Assembly (NCBI RefSeq): GCF_001649575.2
Contig: NC_051453.1
Span: 14,108,562 to 14,172,561 of the forward strand
Origin: Kryptolebias marmoratus
Lineage: Eukaryota > Chordata > Actinopteri > Cyprinodontiformes > Rivulidae
Length of the DNA: 64,000 nt
Direction of reading: 5' to 3'
Shown: positions 11,480 through 22,760 of the stretch, piece by piece
How the letters are laid out: each line of letters opens with the position of its first letter
How positions within the stretch are numbered: position 1 is the first letter of the stretch
Program-made: the position numbers and the translations under genes
The notes under the pieces: model-generated
The model's database searches: none
What the model was told of the DNA's origin: nothing
Seen by the model: only the letters and a program-made list of their open reading frames with translations

Positions 11480-12334
11480 AAATGCAGATATTTACAAGTT
11501 TATTAATCTTTTGTTAGAAAATTTCAACACAGTTTGTATCTAAAACTAACTGTAAAGTGAAAATACACAAACACACTGTGGTCACAGAGTTGAAGAAGAT
11601 GACGAATAGAGCCCACACAGTTAAAAACCAAAGCTATCAGTCATCATACTTCACTGTTTCCGTTTCAAGCAAAAGTGCAGCTTAAAATTACCAAGTTATG
11701 CCAAGAAATGATGAAGAAAAAATAAAATAAAAAAACTTTTTTGGTCGTTAGACTTGTGAAATTTACAATTGGTTCAAAGCTGTCAGTTATCAACAATATA
11801 TGTACATCCAGCAAGAAACCGCAAACTGACAAACATTTTCTGATCAAGGTTCGTGCATGTTCGAAAGGTTGTGTGTGAGCTGCAAGCAGAAATTCAAAAA
11901 GTTGGCACTTCGTTTTCAACCAGTGACTCATGTTTAACTATCAATCCAATTCTGAAATGCCCGTGAATGCACAAACTGTGAAGCTGAAGTCATTTCAGAG
12001 CTCTTTTTTTTTTGTGATGCACAGCTGCATGGCGCCAACATAAACGCATTCAGTTTCAAACATTTACACACACACACATTGAGTTCTTTCTGTGGCTGTA
12101 GTGTAAATGATCACCATCCAACATGTACTGCTGAATATAATGACAAAGTAGCTGGTTTTACACAAAAAGAGAGCTTGCAGTTTGTCACAGAAATTAGCCT
12201 TTCAACAAAAATATATAATTTTTGTAAAAAAAAAAAAAAAAACAAAAACAAAAATAACTAAGTTACATTTTTGACCAGTCAATCTAAAGGTTGCACAGTA
12301 AAATAACCCCCAGTCTTTGTCAGTCAGAGATGTA
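11480..12334 (-). other. Probable 3' UTR of the first NFIL3-like gene
   Basis: This is the minus-strand sequence after the stop of the bZIP gene. The first good AATAAA on that strand is at 11499-11504 (TTTATT on the plus strand). It includes an A-rich run (12227-12242 on plus) and no coding sequence. The 3' end is inferred from the hexamer only. Confidence 0.4.
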
Positions 12335-13072
12335 CTATCTATGTGGAGAGAGCTTTTTGTCTTTTCTGGTGGGGATAGTTTGACGTTGAGCAGCAGAGCA
12401 GTACAGCAGCCTCGGCACCTGCTGCTCCTCTTCTTCATCTGAAGCTGCTCTGGTGGGGATGGGCTTCAGAAGAGGAGCTCCTGGCCCAGACGAATAGGTT
12501 GGCAGGAGATTTCGTGAAAGGATGAGAGGCGAGACGATCCCCGATCCAGCAGGACCAGATGCATTCAGGTAGGAATATCCTCTCATCGTATGGAGGGCAT
12601 ATGCAGGGACCAAAAATGGGTGGGAAGATTGGTGGTTTGGTATGATAGAGTCTCTCCCACCCCAGTGGTAGTTCCTTTGCAGGGATTGGTGGTAGGCGCT
12701 GGTGGCAGCGCTGGGTTGGGCGCTGCTGTGGGAATGGTGCTGCAGTTGGTTACTTTGTCGACCTGTAAAGGCTACAGGGTTGGTCATACCAAAGTGGAGC
12801 TTGATGGCCATTAATTCAGCACTAAGCCTGGCATTTTCTTCTTTCAGAGCCATGAGCTGAGTCTCCAGCGCGTAGTCGTTCAACCTTCTCTTTTCTCGTG
12901 ACCGTTTGGCTGCCTCGTTGTTCTTACGACGTTTTTCCCAATAGAGGGCATCCTTCCTCTCCTCTGGGGTGAACTCTCTTTTGCGACGGGGCCCTTTGCG
13001 CACCACATTGCTTTCCACTTGTAAAACAGTGCTGTCTTGGCCTCTTTGGAAAGGTAAGGATAGGGACTCCAT
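12335..13072 (-). CDS. NFIL3/E4BP4-like bZIP repressor (short form)
   Basis: A 245-residue intronless reading frame, as in NFIL3, where the whole protein sits in one exon. The basic region is at about 45-63 ([20 protein letters not shown]), nearly identical to NFIL3, preceded by [12 protein letters not shown]. The zipper heptads are Leu69, Leu76, Leu83 and Ile90. The tail is far shorter than in NFIL3 (about 460 residues) but keeps [10 protein letters not shown] at 211-220, close to the SDGEDEQQVP element of NFIL3. Family knowledge: these proteins bind TTAYGTAA D-boxes as dimers and repress, opposing the PAR-bZIP activators in clock and immune genes. The exon begins at 13100 after a good acceptor (minus strand TTGATTCCAG), with the ATG 28 bases in. 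It is one of several fish NFIL3 paralogues; the exact number is not assignable here. Confidence 0.88.
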   Translation of the reverse strand: MESLSLPFQRGQDSTVLQVESNVVRKGPRRKREFTPEERKDALYWEKRRKNNEAAKRSREKRRLNDYALETQLMALKEENARLSAELMAIKLHFGMTNPVAFTGRQSNQLQHHSHSSAQPSAATSAYHQSLQRNYHWGGRDSIIPNHQSSHPFLVPAYALHTMRGYSYLNASGPAGSGIVSPLILSRNLLPTYSSGPGAPLLKPIPTRAASDEEEEQQVPRLLYCSAAQRQTIPTRKDKKLSPHR

Positions 13073-13670
13073 GGTGAAGGAAAAAGTTAAAAACAGAGAC
13101 CTGGAATCAAATGAAATAAGATAGAATTATTAGTAGATTAGTGAATCAACTATGATGTTTAATGACAAAAAAGTGGTGGGATTTGGCATTAAGATAATAA
13201 TTTTCTCATATTTTTCTGATCTTGTGTAGACACAATTACAATAGACAGGAAAACCACTGGACATTGAAAGAGGAAATAAGTAAAGCAGTTGCAGCTCTAG
13301 ATTGTTTTATACTTTTGTTTAAGGCTTAGTAACACAAGCATATCTCTTATGCAACAGTAACCTCATTAGGGTTGAGTTTTACCTTGTCTTCCTGTATGTT
13401 AATTTGCCTTCACTGAAAGGGTGGTTGACTTTTGTTCTACATAAGCCAGTGAGATTTTAGATATCCAAAGACCACTGCTGCAACCTATGATTAAAAATAT
13501 ACAGGAAGTGCACCACAAGTTATTTTTATTTCAAGATATATAACAGTGTTGAACTTCACTCTACACAACTTAATACAGTTTCAAAGTGCAATAAAACTGA
13601 ACAATGTTAAAATATAATGGTAAGTAAGTGAAGACCATTTAAAGCATGTTCATGTACATGTATACATGCA

Positions 13671-14363
13671 ACACTGTGCAAAAGTCTTAATCTCCCACCC
13701 CCACCCCCCACCCCACCCCCTCTCTGTCTCGTATCAGTGTGTGTTTAAAATTTGGAAAGTAGACAAGTTGAAGATAAAAAATAAAGAATATCCAATCTAA
13801 AAAAGTATCTTCAGCAGATGAACAGTATCTGAAAGTCATGGCTTTTAGAAACAGGAGAAAAGGAAAACCAATCAAGAGCTGAAAGATGCATCATCCTTCA
13901 GCTGCTCAGGATGTCATGTTTTCAGCTGATAGCTCTTTGGGATTCACCTTGTCGGTGCCAACATAGTATTTTATGTGCCAAATTGTGTTATAGTTGGTAT
14001 TTTTCCAAGCAAAAATGTTGCTTTTTAATTGGCTGCTGGCAACAAAGGGCTTAAAGTGTTACAAAGTGGGTTTTTTTGTTTGTTTCCAAAACTGCCTGTT
14101 TTCTGTCAACACAGCACTGGTTCACCCTTTGAGTTTAGGAATCTTTTCATGCTTGAATGACCACTGGTAATTAGCCTAACAAACCAACAAGAAACTTCCA
14201 TTGAAAATGGTTATCTACTGTACTAAGAATGAGTGAAAATGGACCATCTGAAAGCTGGAAGAACTATTGATCAAAATAATTTTAAAAGATTAGAAGAAAG
14301 TCTGGCTGCTTGGAAGCAAAGTAGGAAGAGCTGAGGGTTGACTTACTACTTTTGCACAGAACT
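13671..14363. mobile_element. Non-autonomous TIR element, family 1, copy A
   Basis: About 690 bp with inverted ends: left ACACTGTGCAAAAGTCTTAA, right TACTTTTGCACAGAACTAC. The inside is noncoding and matches copy C (5124-5901) in reverse orientation and the partial copy B (32930-33295) in the same orientation, for example GAGTTTAGGAATCTTTT in A against GAGTTTAGGAGCCTTTT in B. The left end is followed by a C-rich run (CCCACCCCCACCCC). No transposase is present. Confidence 0.65.
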
Positions 14364-16498
14364 ACCTCTTGTCAGTTCAGAACAAAGTTAGATTGGTTTT
14401 TTTTGTTTTTTTTTTGTTAAATCTGAAAACCTGCAGAAGCTACAAGGAGTGCCATTAAACTTTCATGTGCTTTTACTGTAGCTTTTAAAACCTGCTTCCT
14501 GATCAGTCTCGCCTCCTACCTGTCTTCACCACGTGAGAAAAATGTGGCAGGAAACATTTAGCAGACAAAAAGAAAAAGGATGTGGACTATGTGGGTCTTT
14601 TTCCAAGTTCCATGGTATGTGTTATTGGTATGTAAAGGTTACTAACGCTGGTGATTGACGGCCATGTTTGGACCGGTTTTACTTGTCGTTTGATGTAACA
14701 GTATATCAGAGTGGTTTTAATTGCGTAAACATGCCTACAGAGCTACTGTAGGCCTAAATCCAACTGCAAGTTGGTTCTTTCTGTCTTAGTTGTTGCAAAA
14801 TAAATGAACATATTTGCAAAACTAAAATAAGACCAAACTTTTCTTTGTATTGCGAAATTATTATCATGCACCAAGTTTTCTGTGGCCACAGAGAAGCAGT
14901 TGCACTCACACTGGTTCACTCGAGGCAATGTGATTACTTCAGTTACTCAGAAATAAATCTTACATAGGCTGCTTTTCGGCATCAGTGCAGATTTTGTTTT
15001 TAGATCCGATTCTGATTTTGTCCCCTCAAACTGAACAGAATGATGGCGGCTCTTCAAAAGAACTCCTTTACAGAGGTAGATTTTTTTGGCAGGGTTTATG
15101 AGAAGCTGCAATAGCTGAATACATGGAAACCACAGAGTTCACACTTCTCTATGTGTGATCACACACACAGACATACACACACAATTATTCTACCGTGGTG
15201 TCTTTTCATTTATTCATGCTTTTTTCACACCTTTATTTCATGCCTGACAGCTTATAGATTCATTTTTTGATCTGACATCATAATAATACATGCAACTAAA
15301 TGTGACACCTCATAAAACAGGCAGCACTAGAAACCATAATCTGACTGTTTAACTACAAACATTAAACATGCACAAGAAACCTTTTGTTTGGTTTTCTTTT
15401 ATTTAGGTTGGCATGTTTAAGCACCTCAGAGTTACAGTGTGACATGCAAGTAAGTAAGACTGAGCCAGAAGCATCAAAACTAAGATTTCAAAAAGGCAAC
15501 TGTGCTCAGAGAGCACATCAAGTTAAAAATAATCAGACCTATGCCCAGTAAGAATGTACGCCCAAACCCACATCTATGTTTCTGTGTGTGTAGGACCATG
15601 GACACCTGCATACCACTGTGAGACACGAAGACTAAGTGTTGTTCATTTAAAAAAGCAACAGCAGGAAGAGCGAGAACAATAATCACTCAGGGAGGCACAG
15701 ATGAAGAGAATACATATGTAAAAAAAAACAGGGTTCCTGAGTGAAATCTCTCTTGAGGTCACGCTTGCTCGCTATACTCTGTTGCACATTTGCACCTGTT
15801 TCTTTTTGGCTAATTATAGTCCGCCTGCTTTTTAGTAAGGAGCTCTCGAACTTCTTCTTTTGCTGTCTATCCGTTTTCTTATATTCAACCATCTGTTGTT
15901 GTGTTGCTGTGTGCCCTGCCAGCCACTGTTAAAATAACTCCTCACAGAGGAAGACAATTGGCCACTTCATATTCTGTGGCTTTCCACCTCGATATACTCT
16001 GTTCACTTTTGCTCTAAACTGCCATCAGGGAAATTAGAGTGAATGAATTCCCTCTTGTGGGAATTCAGACTTTTTATTTGCAACGCTAACGACTCAAAAT
16101 ACTTCTTCCAAGCAGCTGTTTATATGGCAAATAACTTTCTGCATTTTGAAACGCTGTCAGACTTTTTCCTCCCCCACTGAAGCTATTAGGTTATTTTTAA
16201 TTGGCTTCATTTCATTTTATTAGTCTATGTCACACGTAATATTCTAATGTTACCAAAGGAACGAGTTCGTGTTAATCATTTGAAAATATCAAAAACCTTT
16301 GTTTTGCATTCAGCTCCTTTATTAAACTCCTTCCATAAAAGGTCTGACGCATCTTAATTCTGTCACATGTACTCTGTTCTTATTGTTTCAGACATATAAG
16401 AAGGTTATTCCTTTACTCTCTATTGACAGTATAGGTGATAGAAATTTACTGAAGAGTCGTGAAAAACTAAACGACCTGGTCTTGTCATGCAACGTTTC

Positions 16499-16568
16499 CA
16501 GTGACGATGTTTCACAGTGACGATGTTTCACAGTGACGATGTTTCACAGTGATGATGTTTCACAGTGG
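16499..16568. repeat. 16-bp tandem repeat, four copies
   Basis: Four head-to-tail copies of CAGTGACGATGTTTCA (the fourth has TGATGATG) plus a partial fifth. The copies are nearly identical, so the array is recent. There are no spacers, so it is a minisatellite-like array. Confidence 0.9.
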
Positions 16569-17629
16569 AGGCATTGAATATTGGCTTATTTTTATCATGT
16601 ATACGATCAAACATGGTGTCGGTAGCATCATGCTGTTGGGTTTTTTTGTTCTTTTTTTTAACCACTGCAGAGAGAAAAGTTCTTCTTTTTCTTTTTTTTT
16701 AATCAGAAACTGATACATGTAATAAAACACAGAAAAGGATTTCGTGTTTAAAATTTCCGTCTGGGTAAATATTTCAACACCAAAACCAAAACAATGAACA
16801 ACACTTTGTTCATTGTAATGCAGCACTGTGACGGTTAAACGCGCCTTATTTAAAGTGATCAGTTAAGCTCGGATGGATTCTTCTGTTAAGGGAGTGTATT
16901 TCAGGTCTCTGAGCCAAGTGTTTATTTCAGCCTTTGAATCACTGGAAATCAGGTCTAATCTCTTACACCGTGCAGTACAGAGCAGGGTAAAATCTCACCA
17001 GAGGCTGATCTGATAAAACAACATGAAGTGTAGTTTTGTACTACTTCACAAACAGGTCAAAAAGTCATTTTTATAAAACAATATCTTAAGCTTTTAGACA
17101 ACCTCAGATCATTTGCCAGGAACATTTTAAGAGTCAGATTGTGGCAGACTGTCAGCTGATGTGATGTATGCTTACGCCTTGATAAAACTCTCCTTCTCAT
17201 TGACGGATTGTATAACTTTTGCTAACTTTCTGTAAAGAGTTGTTTGGTGTTCTGTAAACTGCGGGACAACCTATAAAAAAGTTTTCTTTTACAGTTCAGT
17301 TAATGCCTTCGATTAATTTTACAACGTAGAAACACTTCCTCTTCCTAAAACACTTCTAGTCAGATAAAAAAAAAATAGCATTTTTATCTGATATACGCTG
17401 TGATTAGTTAAACAGATTTTGACTACAACAAGTTCACATTCTGAACGCACTTGAAAAAGACTTCAAATTAAAACCGATTGAGCGACATCTCATTAAAATG
17501 AGCTGTGATCGCCACAAGATAAAGACTCTGCTTTAATATTGGTCACTTGCACTTCTGCCATTTCCTTCCCCCAGTCCATCTGATGCTACCAAAGCAGGTC
17601 AAAGCCACTTTACATGAGCAGAATCTTAC

Positions 17630-17736
17630 CTTCGACTGAAGCAGAAGATTGACGCCGAGCAGCCGATGACTTCGATTTCAAGAGCCGAATTGCTCGCACA
17701 TCAGCATGAATAGACAATTCTGAGCACTGATCTCTT
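17630..17736 (-). other. Proposed 5' UTR exon of the first NFIL3-like gene
   Basis: On the minus strand an acceptor (ACAATCTCTTAG) precedes 107 bases that end in GTCGAAG followed by the donor GTAAGATTC. A TATA-like TGTTTATATG lies at about 17765-17774 (plus coordinates), so this exon could instead be a first exon starting near 17735. NFIL3 genes typically have an untranslated exon before the coding exon. Inferred from splice signals only. Confidence 0.4.
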
Positions 17737-17823
17737 CTAAGAGATTGTATCAGGTAGTTAAAATTCATATAAACAGAGGAGGGAGATCACAGAAGCTTGC
17801 TGCTTTCAGATCAGCCCACTTAC

Positions 17824-17900
17824 CTCAATGTTTCTATGCTTTCTCTCACTCGTTGTGTTGTTTTCCTGTATTTAACTCTGACTGTCCACCTCTCTGTGAC
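17824..17900 (-). other. Proposed alternative first exon, NFIL3-like gene
   Basis: On the minus strand a very strong donor, ATTGAG|GTAAGTG, ends at 17824. It could join the exon at 17630-17736 across an 87-bp intron or splice directly to the coding exon. The transcription start is not defined; the listed upper limit is a guess. Confidence 0.3.
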
Positions 17901-18493
17901 ACGAAAAGCACCTGACTCCCCCCTCTATCGTATTGTGGTGTCAGTGGCCAACATAGAGGGTCTTCCCTCCATATGAAACTGCTCTCTGACACATTTTGTA
18001 TGATGTATTATAACACAGCATGAATTTAATAGGACACTTGTTCAGTTATTTTAAATACATGTCTTCTTATTGTCTTTATACCCGTCGAGCTGCATAGCTG
18101 CATTGTTGGGTTTTTTTTTTTTGTTTTGTTTTGTTTATTTATATTTTGTCTGAACACTTCAAACACTAACCTAATTCTTTTTCAAGAGCAAAGTCACTGC
18201 TGGAGTTGTAGTGGTTGCAAAAAAGGCAGCTTCAGATATAAACCACAGAACCAACGCAAAAATGTGACTGAATGAAGCGCAATCGAGAGGAGAAAACCAA
18301 AGTGACATATCTTGTTTTGTTTTTCTTGCATGAGTTTTAAATAAATTGAATCTGTCTCAGATTCACAGAAAATACAGAAGTGTCGAAGACTTACCAGCGT
18401 GTGTGTGAGTGTGTGTCATATTTGATATTGTTTAAACGTTTGTTTCTGCTTTTTTGTGCAACACATTTTTGCTGTCTTTAGGGCATCCAGCTG

Positions 18494-18960
18494 TGTAGGG
18501 CCGGTCTGAGGTTGGATGGTTGGATGGGGCCTTAAGCAGAATTTCCCATGGAGGGCCCCTTTCAGTTAAGCCCGTCACCCACACGCCACCACGTCGCTAA
18601 CATCCCTTTATGTTGTCAATGCCTCATTCTTTGTGCATTCAGCATAACTAGTTTTAATATAGTGAGCCAATGATGAATTCCTCAAATCGACCTTGTAAAA
18701 CTTGAAATAAATTGCTCATTTGTGGACATTTTTTCTGTGATATTTAGTTTCCATAATAATTCTGTGGCCTTACTGAGCTAAATTACTTTTTGAGCAGCAA
18801 AATATGAAGATTTTTTTATATTATTACAACTAATGTCGACTGAACCACACGTCAACATCTCTGTTGTGGGTGGTTAAGGGCTCTTGGAGGCCCCCTGCTG
18901 ACCTGGGGGCCCTAAGCAGTTCCTTGTGCAGCTTGTGCCTTTGCCTAGATATGCAGCTGT
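18494..18960. repeat. Decayed interspersed repeat
   Basis: It begins with GGGCCGGTCTGAGG and ends after GGGGGCCCTAAGCAGTTCCT and TAGATATGCAGC. The phrase 'ggggcc-taagcag' near both ends is in direct, not inverted, orientation. It resembles widespread fish noncoding repeats; the class is undetermined. Confidence 0.35.
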
Positions 18961-19398
18961 GATAGAAAAAAATCATGCAAATTAGAATTGTAACTTCATT
19001 TTTTTTTCTTCAGCCCACATTTCTATGTATAGGCGGTGTTACATGTAAGATTTTGCTTCCTGTTGCGATGAGGTTTTAATGTTTAAAAAGAGCATTCATT
19101 AGATGACTCACCCCACAGACTCTTTTAATTACTGTCGTGATAAAGACTGCATAACTTTCAACATGTCCTTGCATAAAAGCTCCAGAAGAATGAGCTTCTT
19201 TACAAGTTTAAATTCAAACCAAGATGAGAACCAAAGCAAATGCGATGTTTGCTCTTTTTTAAACAGCTCTGAGATTACAGCAGAAATATCAGGTAAATTA
19301 AAGTGTTCGTTTTCTTTTTTTAATAGTTTTATATTTAGCAAAAGGTTTCTGCAGAGGTTGGCTTTTGGAGTTCTGCTTCTTTCCACCATTTGTGTAAT

Positions 19399-19413
19399 AG
19401 CGCCCTCTGCTGG
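19399..19413 (-). promoter_or_regulatory. CTCF motif between the NFIL3-like genes
   Basis: Read on the minus strand this is CCAGCAGAGGGCGCT, a full match to the vertebrate CTCF core CCASYAGRKGGCRSY. It lies between the two same-strand bZIP genes and could separate their regulatory domains. Binding is not shown by sequence alone. Confidence 0.5.
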
Positions 19414-20240
19414 AACATACAGCGAGCTGGATTCAACACGAGTTTTTATTCAAGATTATTAATGACCAGGAGCAATGTTTACTTTGGACTTTAGGTCCTA
19501 ATTGATATATAAATCATCCTATTATAATAATACGAATAGTCAGCATTTTAAAAGCTCTATAACAGCCAGAGTGTTGAGAAGTTTTTTTTTTTTGTAAATA
19601 ACTAAAGTTTGTTGATGGGTTAACTACAGTGTTGAGAGATGAACGGGGTCTTATATGAATATGGGTCTATAAATGAACTAAAGCCTTTCAAATGAGCATC
19701 AATTTAAGCTTGTGTTTGTAAAATCACAAACGACAAAAGTTTAAAAGTATCGATCTTTTATTTATTGATCCTTTATTTCCGAACCAACCTGGCCTCAGAC
19801 GTTTAAAATACACTTTATTTTGATTTTCAGAGCATATTTCAGCAAGATAAACATATATAAAAATATTTATAGCTATTAAAAGACACACCATGCTGGTTTT
19901 CATTCAGAAATGATCTGAAGCTATTTGGACTATTTTCTGTATGCTTCATTATTACATACAGTATGTATTTTTGTTTCTTTGCTTGCTTGTTTGTTTATAA
20001 CAATATGTCATGAATATATTTACATTTGTTTTGGCCCTAAACAGGTGGAGGTTTGGTTTTCCATTGAATCGAAGGGTGCTGGGAAATCACGCAGTGGGGA
20101 TAAAGGGGAATACCAACTTAGTAAACACCTAGTTTCGTTGGTGCAGTCGCCTATGTTTTTTTTTTTTTTTTTTTTTTACCACAAGCACAAAAAGATGACG
20201 AAACTGCGATGAAATTACACCCCCCCCCCCCCATAACACT

Positions 20241-20646
20241 TGTATCAGTAATTTATTTAATTTTATTTACATCTAGACCCTTTTACATTATACTATATAA
20301 TGTCAACAAAATCCTATTACCCTCTCAGCCTAATGTGGTACAATGACACGGCTGTGACAGCAGAACAGAGTACATGTTGAAACGCAGCTCCAATCTCTAA
20401 ATGAAGCTCATCAAACTGCTGAAAGTAAGCGTGTGTTTGCTGCGAATTTAATCTTGAACGTAGATAAGGGGAAGTAAAGTGTTTGATTATAGTTTACATT
20501 AAAAAAAAATCAAACAATTCGTCTGATGAAGGTTCTCTGAAAAAATAACGAGCTCTTCCTGCGTAAATGCAGTTTATTTCACATGGCTTTAGTATCACTT
20601 GTCAGCTTTATTCGCTTCCCTGCCGGACTCCCGCACTGATCTCAGG
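20241..20646 (-). other. Probable 3' UTR of the second NFIL3-like gene
   Basis: This is the minus-strand sequence after the stop. TTTATT on the plus strand (AATAAA on minus) occurs at about 20573-20578, with more near 20251-20270, so a short UTR with alternative ends is likely. Confidence 0.4.
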
Positions 20647-21657
20647 TCAGGGCACGGCGCTGAATCGCCTCATGAACCCCCTCTGCATGTGCTCCTCCGC
20701 GCCGGGCCCGGGGCCCTGCTGCCTCCCCTGGATGTGCACGGGCAGGCCGGGGAAGACGTTCGGCTTGGACAGGTAGGAGGGCTGCCAGGGCAGCACCGTG
20801 GCGTGGTTCAGGTGGGGCACGACGCAGCTGTGAGGCGGGTACGGGGCGGCGGGGGCGTGCTGGAGCGCGTCGAGAGTTGGCAGAAACGCCGACACGGACG
20901 AGAGAGTCTGTGGGGGCGCGGCGGCAGCGATGGGAATGTCGTCGCTGGAAGACACCTGTCGCTGGGCGTCCACCTCCGCCTCCGCTGGCCTTCTGGGCCC
21001 CCGAAGTGCTCCGTGAGGGAGCACGCAGGGCCCGTCTGGTTGCGGGATGAGGTAGTGATGACCCAGGGGGTTAAAACCCCTCCTGGTTGAGCCAAAGCAA
21101 GGAATCGTGGCCTCTAGCTGGTGCACGGCGGCTTCTTGTTGCCTCATTGCGGCGGGTGACCTGGTCCCGACGGGGGCCCAGAGTCCCGCCTGGAGGAGAG
21201 CAGGACTGTGAGACAACGCAGAGGCCAGGACTGATGCGGGCGACGCGGGGCAGGGAGGCTTGCTCTTCTCCAGGCTGGAGTGGTACTGCAGGTTGAGCAT
21301 CTGAGCGCGCAGCTGGGCGTTCTCCTCACTCAGGGCCACCAGCTGGCCCTCCAGCAGCAGGTCTTTGAACCTCCTCTTCTCCCGGGAGCGCTTGGCCGCC
21401 TCGTTGTTCTTGCGCCGCTTGTCCCAGTAGGCGGCGTCCTTCTTCTCGGCGGGGATCATCTCCCTCTTGCGTCGCTTCGCGGGGCTCAAGTGGCTCCTGC
21501 AGGCCCGCAGTCGCATGAGACGTCGGGGCAACAGGGAGGACCGGGTCACGGGGAACAGGGTTCGGTCCGAGCCGGGCTCCAGGAATCCGCTGCTCTCCAC
21601 TGAGGAGGAGGATGAGGAGGAAGGGCATGAGGCTTCAGGGCTCGCCGAGGCGGACAT
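20647..21657 (-). CDS. NFIL3/E4BP4-like bZIP repressor (second copy)
   Basis: A 336-residue intronless frame. The N-terminus is Ser-rich (about 12-23); a basic stretch [15 protein letters not shown] precedes the bZIP basic region at about 77-97 ([20 protein letters not shown]). Zipper Leu102, 109, 116 and 123 follow. The C-terminal half is Pro/Ala/His-rich with SSSDDIP near 240, and has no obvious SDxEDEQQVP element, unlike the neighbour at 12335-13072. The exon starts at 21661 after the acceptor GATGCAG, only four bases before the ATG. The coding sequence is GC-rich, in contrast to the surrounding AT-rich DNA, and throws long shadow frames on the plus strand. Expected role from the family: nuclear D-box-binding repressor. 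The two genes share strand and exon plan and are probably old paralogues. Confidence 0.88.
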   Translation of the reverse strand: MSASASPEASCPSSSSSSSVESSGFLEPGSDRTLFPVTRSSLLPRRLMRLRACRSHLSPAKRRKREMIPAEKKDAAYWDKRRKNNEAAKRSREKRRFKDLLLEGQLVALSEENAQLRAQMLNLQYHSSLEKSKPPCPASPASVLASALSHSPALLQAGLWAPVGTRSPAAMRQQEAAVHQLEATIPCFGSTRRGFNPLGHHYLIPQPDGPCVLPHGALRGPRRPAEAEVDAQRQVSSSDDIPIAAAAPPQTLSSVSAFLPTLDALQHAPAAPYPPHSCVVPHLNHATVLPWQPSYLSKPNVFPGLPVHIQGRQQGPGPGAEEHMQRGFMRRFSAVP

Positions 21658-22188
21658 GGCACTGCATCAAAAGGGAATCAATTTCTCTTTAGTTCACACA
21701 GACAGTTACCCAAAATAAAGAGAATAAATGTAAAGACACAAATTTGGCTGTGGAATTTACCATCAGTTTTAATTTTGGCCTTCACATGTCATGAAGTTAA
21801 ATTTAAGAATTACAAAACACAAACGTGGTAAATTTATCTGCTCTTTAATCGGCTATTTTTGGAAATGTGTGACATGTTTATTTATAAGCAGCTAGCATTC
21901 AGTACAGTACTAATACAGTTAGAGGTTGCGCTCATCAGAAACCCACGCGCAACTCTGCTAAGTGATTTGGACCAGAATCAAAACGTTTAAAGTTAATGAG
22001 TTTAGCAGTGAGCGCAGAGAACCTGATTTGTTTTCTTTGGCACGGACGACTGAGCGACTCAAGTGCACAACAAAGCAACAACCTGTGCGTTTAATCTTAG
22101 TTAATGAGCCGAAGTAGTCATCAGTCATTTACCTTTACGTTACCAAGTCAAGCAAACAAACTCGAGCAGGAGAACACTGCGCACTGAC

Positions 22189-22520
22189 CTGAACGAGAGG
22201 AGGACACCTGAGAGGATGCCGGGTTCTGGATGCAGGGAAGAAGTCCGCTGTAATTCCTGACACACATACGCACACACTCTCTCACACACACGGCTTTATT
22301 CGCAGGACTGTGGGAGTTGCAATGTTGAGCCCCCCCCGGAGAGCTTTGCGAGCGCCTGTCAGTCTCGCGCAGAGGTGCTGCTGAGCGCTCCGCAGCTGGG
22401 CGACGCTGCGCTCAGCCTCCCTTAGTGCGCTCCCAGCCAATGGCGCCGCGTCCTCGGACTGCATGTCCCGCCCCCTCTCCCCCCTCCTTGTGCTCTGGAA
22501 AACGATCAGGCAACTATAGG
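22189..22520 (-). promoter_or_regulatory. 5' UTR exon and CpG-rich promoter, second NFIL3-like
   Basis: On the minus strand a donor, CGTTCAG|GTCAGTGCG, ends an exon at 22189. The acceptor before the coding exon is at 21662-21664, giving a 527-bp intron. Upstream, about 22320-22510, the sequence becomes GC- and CpG-rich (GAGCGCTCCGCAGCTGGGCG, ATGGCGCCGCGTCC), typical of a vertebrate CpG-island promoter. The transcription start is not fixed. Confidence 0.5.
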
Positions 22521-22550
22521 GCTTTGTTGTGGCCACGATTGAAGCAACAG
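22490..22550 (+). other. Candidate plus-strand first exon
   Basis: Ends in GAAGCAACAG|GTGAGATC, a consensus donor, on the opposite strand just beyond the CpG-rich promoter. It could be the first, untranslated exon of atp8b3 (start codon at 31395) or of a noncoding RNA. The upstream limit is arbitrary. Splice-signal inference only. Confidence 0.25.
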
Positions 22551-22760
22551 GTGAGATCTCAGTCGCGAGATGAGTCAGTATGAATTCACTGACCTAGTTG
22601 TTGTTCTTGTGAAGTTGAATTCTTCGCTGAACAGTTGTTTGCAGGTAGTTAAATTAGTTAAATTTCCGCACGCATGGCCACAACATTAGTTTACTTCAGC
22701 TGTGCTTTTACTGATCAATATAGAAACCTAAAACCTGAAGAGTTTAGTTCATGACCTGAG

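Larger units (their letters stand above)
13101..17629 (-). other. Intron in the 5' UTR of the first NFIL3-like gene
   Basis: Inferred intron between the coding exon acceptor (13101-13103) and the donor of the proposed untranslated exon (minus-strand GAAG|GTAAGATTC, exon end at 17630). It contains the TIR element at 13671-14363 and the 16-bp tandem repeat at 16499-16568. No coding content was seen. Confidence 0.5.
17901..20240. other. Intergenic DNA between the two NFIL3-like genes
   Basis: AT-rich. It contains a decayed repeat at about 18494-18960, with similar GGGGCCTTAAGCAGAATTTC and GGGGGCCCTAAGCAGTTCCT phrases near its ends, recognised as a teleost interspersed repeat. It also contains a CTCF-like motif at 19399-19413 and poly(T) and poly(C) runs at 20157-20233. 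No gene was seen. Confidence 0.45.

Noticed and set aside
16499..16568. Short regular repeats as a CRISPR array
   Set aside because: Units are head to tail without spacers, in a vertebrate intron; it is a tandem repeat.
20599..21603. Plus-strand frames of 163 and 107 residues
   Set aside because: Shadows of the GC-rich second NFIL3-like coding sequence. The minus strand carries the bZIP motif.
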